From NCBI GenBank assembly GCA_964030475.1, contig CAXIPT010000012.1:1163640-1227639 (forward strand): 64,000 nt of DNA. The letters run 5' to 3'. The DNA comes from Tethya wilhelma (Eukaryota; Porifera; Demospongiae; Tethyida; Tethyidae). Position 1 is the first letter of the stretch, and each line of letters opens with the position of its first letter. The translations under genes were made by a program, and so were the position numbers. The notes beneath the pieces were generated by a model. It did no database searches. It saw nothing but the letters and a program-made list of their open reading frames with translations, and was not told where the DNA came from. This document shows, piece by piece, positions 12,164 to 22,203 of the stretch.

Positions 12164-13391
12164 CTCACCACTCCTGTTAGATGGTATCTTCCCTGAGAGT
12201 TCAGTGAGGTTGGAGTCAAGAGCTGAGAAATGGTCCACAGGGTCTGCACCAAAGCTGAGACTATAGAACACCTGAAGGAGAGAGAGAGAAACATGGGGTT
12301 TGATAATATCACCAGGCTATGCTGTCTTCATTAAAGACTGCAAACAGCTCTCACTCTAACAAACCATCACTACAAGGGTCTCATTCCCAGGCCTTCTAAC
12401 AAACAGTAAGTATTATTCAATTTCACAAGTTTCAGAGGACGTCAAGAAGAAAGCCTGAGAGTGGGAGGTTCACTTGTGACGTCACTCGATTGGAATTTCA
12501 CGTTTCTGACAAAGATACTTTATCTCTTACAGTTGGAGATTAGTGGGGGCAAAGTTCACTAACACAATTACATCTATAAGTCAACCTAAGTGAGTGTACA
12601 ATGTAGAGGGAGCCTGGCTATACTGGTGAAGCCTCCATTGGATATATGGTGAGGCCTTACAAGGGGTCTTACCAATAACAGAGAGAGTCTTAAAGATCTA
12701 CGTCACACACATATTTGGCCCAGTATGGCTGCACTGCTGAAGCTGCTTCTATTAGAGACGTCAGAGATGAAGGCATACATGATCCCAGGCCCCTCCCAGC
12801 TGTAGTGCTACAAGGGGGAGTGGCCTGGGTACGAGTATAGAACGAGCCCATTGCAATGGACCGTGCACAATGGCCGAGATATAGATATGGAGCTTCCAAT
12901 GCACTGTGTGTTATGTCTTTTCTGAGTCTTTACAATTAGCCAATGAATACACTTTACCTGTGCAACCAACACACCATTCACACAGCACCCATGGGTGTGT
13001 GGGGCTATTCACAATCACGATGTGGATCAAAGGGAAGCCTCTATAATCGTATTCATAGTATCTTACATATGGCGTGTGCGTGTGTGAGGGACTGCTCAGC
13101 AAATGTGTAGGCAGGTATTAAACCAACTCAGCACCATATGTGCAACAAGAAGTGGAATCATGGTTACAAATAGTTCAGAGACACAAAGAGAGAGAGACAA
13201 GCATACCCACTGGAGGAAATGAATGTAGTTTGAGCACCCTGTGATAAGTTTATTTGATACACACCGTCTGGACTAGAGCAGCCTACAGATCACTGCTCTA
13301 TATATAGGGAGGCTGGTTGGAGGGTGTGATTACAATTACTAGCGGTCATGATATAACATATTCTCCCAAGGAACATATCATATATCATTTA

Positions 13392-14373
13392 TGGGTAATT
13401 CCATGCCAAATCAACACGAAAAAATGAGCACCCTCACAGAATTCAACAAAACTTGAGGTATACATACCTTACCACAAGTTATTAAACCACACCTAATTTG
13501 GGTATCATATGTTGTATGGTTTCTCACTTATAAGCCTCTGAAATTGACCATTTTTCAATGACGTTGACCCATTTATTAGCAAATAACTAATGCTCTGATT
13601 GTTTTCAGCTATCGAGGCTGGTACCATTGTACTCAGGATGAAATTTCGGTTCAGATGATACATTTGAAGTGGACGGTAACTCGTTAGCAGGTCAAAGGTC
13701 ATTTTTTGAAGACGTAATTTAGCATCACTCAAAAACGGCCGCTTTTTTCCCGGTAATTTCACGTTCATGTGATCTGTAAAAATTCTTCTTTATGTTGTAA
13801 AAGTTTCGTGATGGGATCTAAATGGGATCAGAAGATACAGGCCGATACATACACCTGGCTACATCATTTGCAAATGAAAAATACTAATAAATAGAAATAC
13901 TACACTCAGGTGTATGTATCGGCTTGTATCTTCTGATCCCATTTAGATCCCATCACGAAACTTTTACAACATAAAGAAGAATTTTCTACAGATCACATGA
14001 ACGTGAAATTATCGGGAAAAAAGCGGCCGTTTTTGAGTGATGCTAAATTACGTCTTCAAAAAATGACCTTTGACCTGCTAACGAGTGACTGTCCACTTCA
14101 AATGTATCATCTGAACCGAAATTTCATCCCGAGTACAATGGTACCAGCCTCGATAGCTGAAAACAATCAGAGCATTAGTTATTTGCTAATAAATGGGTCA
14201 ACGTCATTGAAAAATGGTCATTTTCAGAGTCTTATAAGTGAGAAACCATACTACATATGATACCCAAATTAGGTGTGGTTTAATAACTTGTGGTAAGGTA
14301 TGTATACCTCAAGTTTTGTTAAATTCTGTAAGGGTGCTCATTTTTTCGTGTTGATTTGGCATGGAATTACCCA
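13392..14373. mobile_element. Fold-back (long inverted repeat) transposon
   Basis: The 982-bp segment is a giant palindrome. The left end TGGGTAATTCCATGCC is matched in inverted orientation by GGCATGGAATTACCCA at the right end, and the roughly 480-bp arms stay nearly identical to a small centre around 13880. Each arm carries an 87-codon ORF (reverse 13505-13768, forward 13997-14260) whose products differ at only a few residues, as expected from arm duplication. TA dinucleotides abut both ends (13390-13391 and 14374-14375), which would fit a Tc1/mariner-type target duplication, although a 2-bp match is weak. No transposase is recognised. The right edge coincides exactly with the start of the segment duplicated at 34697. 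Confidence 0.75.
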
Positions 14374-14635
14374 TATGTGAATTCAATCCTTACAACTTAT
14401 TGCCTGCTCAGAGTGAGGCTCTGCACACAGTACGACATCATCATGACTGTGCTAATCATTCCTACAGGGAATACGGGCCCAAATTGACAGAGATCAGTAT
14501 CGCACAAACATGCAGCATGAGGTCGCTAATCTTCCTGGTCTCACCATAATAGAGGACTCTGTGGAGGATTTGGAGCTGCAGCCAACCAGTGATGAAAGCA
14601 ACAAAATGAGAGTTACTGCTGCTTGTTTAGGTTTG
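14373..14635 (+). repeat. Segment duplicated at 34697-34959 (probable allelic copy)
   Basis: These 263 bp align without indels to 34697-34959 with six substitutions that I can count. The segment covers the 3' end of an MTO1 intron and the whole fourth MTO1 exon. The copy stops at the N at 34960, while here the sequence continues into the rest of MTO1. Confidence 0.9.
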
Positions 14636-17534
14636 TACATGCTGATGTGTGTATGTATAACTAGTATTTAGCATAATACTGCTGTGACATGGTTTGGTTG
14701 TGTAAATAAGCACAAGTTCTATCCAAGAAACATACATACACATGGGTGTCACACTGTTCATCAGCTCAAGTCCAACAGTGTTTGAAGAGAGCCATGCATC
14801 CACAAAAGTCTTACTCCGCAAAATTTTCTTGCTATATTGGTTAACCCTCACTTGTAGGCTAAGCCTAGTCACACTCTCTGCAGAAAGAATTGTTGGTCTG
14901 GCACTTAATGATAGTGTATTTCTGTACTACTTTAGGATCTGGACAGAAGATAGCTGCTAAATCTGTCATTTTGACTACTGGAACATTTTTGAAGGGAGTA
15001 ATAAGCATTGGTAAGTCTCACGGTCTAGTACCTGCACTTGTATGATTACAATGATTTTGTCGTAGGGTTGGAATCATTTCCAGCTGGAAGGAGAGGCGAT
15101 GAACCAGCCATTGGGTTGGCCAATACTTTAGAGAGAGCTGGATTTGCACTTATGAGGCTTAAAACTGGTCAGTGCTTAATACATTTAATTCATTGTACTG
15201 GTAAGCCTTGGTGATTCATAAACTCTGGTACTTTAGGTACCCCACCACGTATTGATAGCAAGACTGTCAACTTTTCTATTCTTCAAGAGCAGCCTGGTGA
15301 TGATCCTCCTACTCCATTCTCCTTCTTGAATGAAACACAAGGAATAAAGGTACATACGTACATCATCAACACACAATAGATCTATAGAGATAATCACATT
15401 GCCCTATTCATTGGTGTTCTAGCCAACCAGTGCCTGCTGCCACTTGACCCACACTAACAGCCTCACTCATCAGATCATCACTGATAACATGCACCTCAAC
15501 CGGCATGTACTGGAAGAAACAACTGGCCCCAGGTAAAGATTTACCGTAATTATTCTTAACTTTTGTAAACCTAATGTACACACTATGTGTAGGTACTGCC
15601 CTTCAGTTGAATCAAAGGTATTGCGATGGCCAAATCGTAATCATCAAGTATGGTTGGAGCCTGAAGGTACATCACCTTGCACATGTAGTGAAAGCTTAAC
15701 TGCAATTCCAGTGAGCTCTGCTCGACATGTATTCAACTACTAGGAATGACGTCAGACATCACTTACCCCAATGGGCTGTCGTGTACGTTGCCTGAAGATC
15801 TCCAGCAGAGAATGGTCAACACTGTGGCTGGATTGGAGAATGCTAAAATGGTGTACCCAGGTAGACACCTTGTGACCAGTGGACAATGTGTATACGTCGG
15901 TATCCTTGGAGATGTGTGTTGTCTACCCATACAGGATATGGAGTGGAATATGATTGCATTGACCCAAGGCAGCTATACCCTTCATTGGAAACACAGCTGG
16001 TTCAAGGATTGTTTCTAGCTGGTCAAATCAATGGTACCACTGGCTATGAAGAAGCTGCTTCTCAGGTATACTAGCCTCTAGTCTTGTGCTGAACAGGCTG
16101 TTTCTGACTCAGTGTAATCTCCATGGCTGATACTTTCAGGGGATCATCGCTGGTATCAATGCAGCTCTCACGTGTAAAGGGCTAGATCCATTTGTGCTGG
16201 ATCGAGCTACAGCCTACATTGGTGTATTGATAGATGACCTCACAACCAGTGGAGTCTCAGAACCATATAGAATGTTTACAAGGTAAGTGGACTTTATGTT
16301 TCAATCTTACATCAGTTCATGGTGAATGAACAATGTGATACTTCTCCCTGCTACGTACTTGCATCCAGTCGAGCAGAGCACCGGTTGTTACTGCGTCCTG
16401 ACAATGCTGACTTGAGATTGACACAGAGAGGTCAGTTGTCTTATGTGTTTGTAGCATGAATCTCTCTGTCATGTAGAAAAGGCTAGGATACACCACCATA
16501 TAATGATAGTGGGCACATTTTGCCTATTCACAGGTTATGATGTTGGTTGTGTGTCTGAGGAGAGAATGAAGGTGGCCTCTAGTATGCAGGAGGAACTGAA
16601 CCAAGGACTGGAACTGCTTAGGTATGTGCAGGTATTAGTTTCACAACCATGTGAAATTACAACAACAATATCATTCCCTATTATTAGGAGTGTTCAATAC
16701 TATCCCCCTATGTGGAGACAGAAGCTGAACATTATTGTCAGTGAGGATGGAGTGTTGCGAAGGTGACTGTTACCATGACTACCAATAACGTCACTTCCAT
16801 ACTCTTCCCTCTGTTTCCATTAGTGCCCTAGAGCTATTGCGGCACCAAGAGGTCACGGTGGACAAGTTGGCAGCTGCCTTTCCAGAACACTTTTCGAAGC
16901 TTGTTGAAAACGAGGCAGTAGCAAGGAGAATTGAAATTGAAGGTTAGTAGGACCACATGCAGTGCATGACTGCATCCACCATATTGTTTAGTGTGGTAAT
17001 TGTTACATACAGCTGTAACTGTATATATTTTTGCAGTTCACTATACAGGGATGATCGAAAGACAGATGTCAGACATAAGACGTCTCCACAGAAGTGAATC
17101 ATTGAAACTCCCACCAAATATTCCTTATGAAAAGTATGGAAACAATTTCATGCTAGTGTATATATTATTATCATGATCAAGTATTTATCTAGCTCAGTGG
17201 TAGTCTTGCTGCATATATGGTTTCCCTGCACAGAACATCAGTGACACAACATTCATAAAATCATAGTGGCATCTCTACACCTCATTATTTTACATTAATT
17301 TGCAATGCATGCATGTACTGCAGGCTAACTCTCATGTCAGCTGAATGCCGAGAGAAACTAGCCCATGTTCAGCCAACAACTGTAAGTTGTAATTCTAACA
17401 TGTGTAGCAATCTGTGGACATTAATTCTATACACATAGTTGGGAGCAGCAAGTAGAATCGATGGTGTAACACCAGCAGCAATCCTCTACTTGTTACAGTA
17501 TGTGAACAGAAACAAGACACAACAGTATGCCTAG
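14468..17534 (+). CDS. MTO1: MTO1 (mitochondrial tRNA wobble-uridine modification, GidA/MnmG family), exons 4 to stop
   Basis: Sixteen GT-AG exons read in one frame: 14468-14630, 14936-15010, 15066-15167, 15237-15349, 15423-15532, 15593-15666, 15744-15860, 15935-16065, 16140-16282, 16369-16430, 16534-16621, 16688-16762, 16824-16942, 17037-17133, 17324-17381 and 17439-17534. Family landmarks appear in order: [25 protein letters not shown], the FAD-site block [46 protein letters not shown], then the helical C-terminal domain ending in [14 protein letters not shown]. With the 342 nt encoded at 32808-34474 the total is 1965 nt (654 residues), a normal MTO1 length. MTO1 works with GTPBP3 in the mitochondrial matrix to modify U34 of tRNAs, using FAD. 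The first three exons are absent upstream; the fold-back element and an unrelated region sit there instead. Confidence 0.93.
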
Positions 17535-18378
17535 TAGTACAGTAGCAATAGGCATGCCTGTCACCATCATCATCAAAATAATAATAATTAATAATTTTGT
17601 TAAAATAGTAATAGCAAGAAATGCTAAAATTAATTCTAAAAGAAAAGATCACGTGGTTAAGTGTATCATTAAAAGTTAATCCTTATTGTGTACGTGGTGT
17701 TGAGTTTTGTGCTGACCTGCAAGAGAGAGAGAGAGACAAGAAGACCAATGCATGAAGATAGCAAGCAATGTCATTCTAAATTTCCCATAATCAGTAATTA
17801 ATACTTTAAAGGAACTGTGTACTATACAAGTGCTGTTTTGTTATCAAAAATAAAATGCATGATGTTAATTTGTGACAGTTTTTTTTGTTGACAAATGCAC
17901 AATACACATACCGTATAGCGGGAAATTTTCGTGGGGGAAAATTTTTGCGTTTTTGTCTTGAATAGAAATTCGCGGGGAAAATTTTCGTGGATTGCGTCTC
18001 AACTATACGTGACGACCACATACCTTACAAATTTCGTGGGGGAAAATTTTCTTCGCAGAAAGCGACCAAACCATGAAATTCGCAAAAATTTTCCCCCACG
18101 AAAATTTCCCACTATACGGTACATACACGGATCCAAGCTAGTATCTGGATGTGGTACCTCATCCCACTAGAAACAAAACAAAAAAATGTCACAAAAGGTC
18201 ATACAACTTCATAAGGGGCACACTTAAAATATAAATTTTCCTTAGGATATAATAATTTTATTTTTAATAATAAAACAGTACTTATATATAATAATAGTGA
18301 CACAGTTCCTTTAATTGGTGAAAGGCACATAGATAATGAAACTGTACCTATAGAATCAATAATACTAGCTTCTCTTCC
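17535..18378. other. Spacer between MTO1 and SNRPB 3' ends
   Basis: Convergent gene ends with AT-rich sequence, a short (GA) tract near 17722 and the MITE at 17909-18121. No ORF of note. The AATAAT-rich reverse complement near 18240-18290 may serve as the SNRPB 3' UTR region. Confidence 0.5.
17909..18121. mobile_element. CCGTATAG-ended MITE
   Basis: The left end CCGTATAGCGGGAAATTTTC (17911 on) and the right end GAAAATTTCCCACTATACGG (to 18119) are near-perfect inverted repeats of about 40 bp, flanked by TA on both sides. The element belongs to a family with the same outer 8-10 bp but different interiors also seen near 30151, 37957, 44065 and 62914. The TA duplication suggests Tc1/mariner-type mobilisation; no transposase is present. 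Confidence 0.8.
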
Positions 18379-20472
18379 TCACTGTGGTGGAGGTCTCATG
18401 CCTGGAGGTGGACCTATGTACAGTACAAACACATAAAATAGACAATGATTATCACTCAAACATCTATACTTAAATGCACAAGAGTTGATTGGAAATACAT
18501 TCTTATGGGCACTTTGTTCATTGACCATCTTCACTGATAAAAATTAAAGGTGCTATTGCACGGAAGCGGCAACTTTTTGAAAAAATGGCCCAAAAATCAA
18601 TACTGAAATTTCATTGGTTGAAAATACGTCATTGGAATGCAATTTGCGCTACTATTTTCGCGTTGAGTCCAACGTACGCATAATTTTTCTTTGTGACCAC
18701 GTGGCAAGTTGCAGCTATTTGACATACTTATACACTTAGACTTACACTCATTTAGCTTCTTTCTTCCCCGTTTCTTCTCTTGGTGTGCTTCTACCGCTCA
18801 TAATGTCTTGTAAGCGTTCAAATTCAAACTGCACGTGGTCGCACATTTCAATACACGCATATTGTTCTACACACATTATGGCTTCACTATGCGGTGTAAA
18901 TTACTACGCGTACAACTTCCGTGCAATAGCACCTTTAAAAGAGGCAAAAGTTATTTCTCATCTTGTCTCATGGACCAAACCTCTGGGAAGGGGGGAAGGA
19001 GGTCTGGTAATGGTAGTACACTTTTCTTTGCACAGCTCAGAATGATGAGCTGGCCAATCAGATCACTATATTTGATTTTATATTCCTACCACGGAAAATA
19101 TGACCAATCACGTTTAAGAGGTCATGTGATCCTTATGAATTTACAATATTCTGTAGCTGTGTGATCGTAAAGAAACAAAACTGAAATCATGTCAATAGCT
19201 TTCAAGATAAATAAACAATCTAAGCTATGAAAAGTTCCAGGAAAGACTTGAACACTCGGAAGTTAATTTTTGGACTAAAATGCAAATTAAATTTTCATCA
19301 CTTGGCAGAAACCAAATACCATGCCTACCTCTTTTCATTGTACAATGAAAAGTGCACTACCATTACCATTCAGACATCTGGTCTGTGAGACTAATCTCTT
19401 GTTTATGAATGCACAATCTGGATAACTTCTTTAATGTACATAATAATGCCGAGGAAGAATCACATGCACACCAAATTAGTAATCTTATCTGCATTCTACG
19501 GTTAACAGGAGTAACATGTCCTAATGAAGGCAACTATGGTGCATAAGCCTCAGCACACTCAACTAGCATGCAACTAGCATGCACAACTGTTACATGTATG
19601 TGTAAAAAGACCATCAGTACTGAGACAGTAGGATGGAACAAGGTCCACTGAGCCAGAGATGCTAGCCTAGCACAGTTTACTATCTGAAATTCTAGCCACT
19701 GCAATCACTGATGTGCTGAGCTGTGATCAGCCTAGTTATAATAACCTCTTTAGAAGTTCATTGAATGGTAAACAGTTACTTTGATGCTTAGTAGTAAGTA
19801 CTGCAGCATGATCCACACTGAATACTATCTATGCTAGTCAGGAACTGATACAAAACTTTTTGACACACAACTAACCTACCTCTACACAAAGTGTAATCTA
19901 AAGCTAGCTCTACCTGCAAGTGTTTTCTGCTTGTGAATTGGTAAATGTCATCACAATTAGCAAATTCACCAAATTAAATTCCTCGTCAAATTTGCCAGCT
20001 ATATATAAAGTATGACACCAAAAATTGGTGCCTCTGATCTACTTCACACTTGTCTACAAATACCAATACATGTAGGTCAAGAAGACAAAGCTGGCTAATG
20101 CTAGCCATGTACCTCTCATTCCTGGTGGAGGCATTCCGGGGGGACCTTGAGGTGGCATGCCAGGGGGAGGCATACCAGGTGGGGGCATCCCTCTACCCAT
20201 CATGTGAGGGGGCATTCCAGGTGGAGGCATTCCTACAGCAGGAAATGTATTGTGGACAGTAACATTTACAGATCACAATCCATCCAAGAAATTCTCCATA
20301 ATCACAACTAAGCTCATTCACAAAAAATTTGGCATCCACAAAGTCAAAACCCATAAAAAAATTCCAGCAGTGCAGTCAGTGGTAAGAAATAATTGTAGGC
20401 CTTTTATAGCTATTTATTAAGCAAACAAAGTGGGTCAACCTTCAGTTGTAAACACACATGCCAAAGTAAACC

Positions 20473-20507
<35 letters not shown>

Positions 20508-21581
20508 TGTGTGTGTCCATACCTGGTGGTGGGCCATGTCCAGGAGCACCAGCAGGAGGAAGATTGTATGTTTGAGGACCAGAAGCTAAAACAACAAAAC
20601 ATTCAACAGCTAGTTCACTCAACATCACTATCAGCTGTTTACATAATTCTTACAAACAAATCTATACATTTAAACTTTGGGAAACTGATACTTTGAATAA
20701 ATTTACAAGAGAATTGATATTTCCCAAACTCACTGGTGGTAAACACATGAATAGTAAACAAAACATTTGCCTCCCAGATTATAGGAAAGCAAAAGTTGAA
20801 AGTGTACCTGCTGTTTGTCCAGTTTGAGGGGTCATCATCTGAGGTGTTGGTCCACCTACACCTCTCACAGGCCCTGTTAACCCTACAATGGTAGCAAACA
20901 TACAAGACTTCTGAAAATACAATCATAATAAAGGATTTATTGACAAGAACTACAATACCACTAGAGAACCTCCACATTTATTAAGGTGAAACATTTAACA
21001 GTAGTGAATCAAACTTTGTACCGCTACCACTCACCTGCAGGAGCTGATCCTACACCCATGGGTACACCTCTGCCTGCAGCCCTTCCAACACCAGGACCTC
21101 CTCGTGCTGCTTCCCCTTTAGCACTTCGACTACGATCCTAAACCAAGGAAGAGTTAACATGTAAGCACATGGACCTTCAATAGTTAAATATCACTCATAC
21201 AATGAGTAGTCTTTTGCACTCACCTTTCGTGGAGGTGGACCCTCCACTGTTAAAGACACTAAATTCATTCCTCTTAATAGGACTAAGCCAAGTGTTCTCT
21301 TTTCTTCTCTGTCAGGAGCACGTCCACCTTTGGGTCTAATCTTACGAAATTCATCACAGTCTGCTAGCACTAAATTCATGTGGCGATCAAAAGCTAAGAA
21401 AGTCCCTACAAACATTCGACCATCTAATAGGACAATTCTTATACGGTGGTTCATATAGTTCATAAGTTTCGAACTCTTACTCAACTGCAGAAAGTAGAAA
21501 TGTGCAAGTTCACACTACACATCAAAGGTGTCTTGAGCATAATAATGGAGCACCCAGCCTATTCACATAGTCACTTACCAT
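18379..21581 (-). CDS. SNRPB: Small nuclear ribonucleoprotein-associated protein B/B' (Sm B)
   Basis: Seven reverse-strand exons total 660 nt (219 residues): 21579-21581 (only the ATG), 21224-21484, 21035-21137, 20808-20882, 20523-20585, 20113-20232 and 18379-18413. Exon 2 carries the whole Sm fold, with Sm1 signature [19 protein letters not shown] followed by the Sm2-type [16 protein letters not shown]. Exons 3-7 encode the SmB/B' tail: a GRGVPMG stretch, then PPPGM repeats ending [10 protein letters not shown]. SmB is one of the seven Sm ring proteins that bind the U-rich Sm site of spliceosomal snRNAs; the proline-rich PPPGM repeats are bound by WW/GYF-domain splicing factors in other animals. 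The start codon is directly followed by a GT donor. The last intron (18414-20112) is long for this locus and contains a TTAA-flanked MITE. A second, incomplete copy lies at 35070-36117. Confidence 0.93.
18544..18938. mobile_element. piggyBac-type MITE with TTAA duplication
   Basis: A 387-bp element (18548-18934) starts AGGTGCTATTGCACGGAAG and ends with the inverse CTTCCGTGCAATAGCACCT. It is flanked on both sides by TTAA (18544-18547 and 18935-18938), the target site of piggyBac transposons. It lies inside the last intron of SNRPB. The small ORFs within it (18785-19164) show no transposase motif. Confidence 0.75.
18939..20112. other. Remainder of the last SNRPB intron
   Basis: Intronic sequence with no exon seen. 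The stretch near 19532-19577 (ATGGTGCATAAGCCTCAGCA and following) recurs, with a few changes, near 61873-61920, so it is probably a fragment of a dispersed repeat. Confidence 0.5.
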
Positions 21582-22117
21582 TTTGGCTTCAGTTGAATAG
21601 ATTTGTCTGTAAAATAAATGTGCAAAGCACAAAATAATGAACTAATGATGCGCTACAAATAGAACACAAGTACAGAGTCCACACCTTTCAAAATGTTAGG
21701 TGCTGTCAAGAGAAGATGCAGTTATATTTCAATAAATCTAATTACTTGTCTCCTTGTAGTTAGTGTAGATTTTAAGTTTCGTACAGCTACTTGAATCTTG
21801 GCTGCCTTGAGACTCTCAGTGCAGTACAGATCTTCCTGAAGCTCAACGTCACACGTGGATAATGCGCAATGCAGAGATTTGGAACTGGGTACAGTCTGAA
21901 ACCACGTGCAAACATGGGAATGTGCCATACGCAATAAGCGATTTGTTGGAAGTTGTGCGCGATGTCTTCGATCTAGTGTGTATTAGATAAGACTCGAGCC
22001 TGTGGATAAAGCCTTGTGTGGAGTTGTTACGTTAGAGACAAAGGAGAGCAGCTTCTTCCAGTAACTGACTACTGATTTGATCGGGCAGCTTTAAAAAATC
22101 TTGATTTCTGTTGCATT
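20448..22117. repeat. Segment duplicated at 34961-36655 (probable allelic contig overlap)
   Basis: SNRPB exons 1-5, their introns and about 500 bp upstream recur at 34961-36655 with scattered substitutions and small indels. The Sm-domain exon encodes the same protein in both. This copy ends exactly at the N at 22118 after 'ctgttgcatt', while the other copy continues past the same word into the phosphatase promoter. That pattern is expected when one contig should join the other. Confidence 0.85.
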
Positions 22118-22118
22118 N
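22118..22118. other. Assembly gap (single N)
   Basis: One N separates the SNRPB upstream region from the 3' end of the dehydrogenase gene, whose last exon is missing here. It is more likely a compressed gap of unknown size than one ambiguous base. Confidence 0.75.
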
Positions 22119-22203
22119 AAAATTTGTCTATCAATCTATACCTAATAGCAGCTAGTCTGTAAGTCTCTGATGACTATACATGGAGCCATAGAGTAAACCT
22201 TAC

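Larger units (their letters stand above)
10279..13391. other. Unassigned region with microsatellites and possible reverse-strand exons
   Basis: Three reverse-strand segments look like exons with splice borders: 12958-13061 (contains FPLIHIVIVNSPTHPWVL), 12711-12807 (contains HYSWEGPGIMYAFISD) and 12169-12271 (contains FYSLSFGADPVDHFSAL). The first two do not join in phase as I read them, so a gene model is not possible here. A reverse-strand stretch near 11460-11560 (LLVNLTTMVERTGHTINA) could be another exon. Low-complexity tracts include (GA)n near 10706-10774 and 11590-11640 and (GT)n near 12131-12161. No family is recognised. Confidence 0.3.

Noticed and set aside
12086..12312. ORFs with THTHTHTHT stretches
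   Set aside because: These are translations of the (GT)n microsatellite.
13505..14260. Two paralogous 87-residue genes
   Set aside because: They are the same sequence on the two arms of a fold-back element, so the identity reflects the palindrome and not a gene family.
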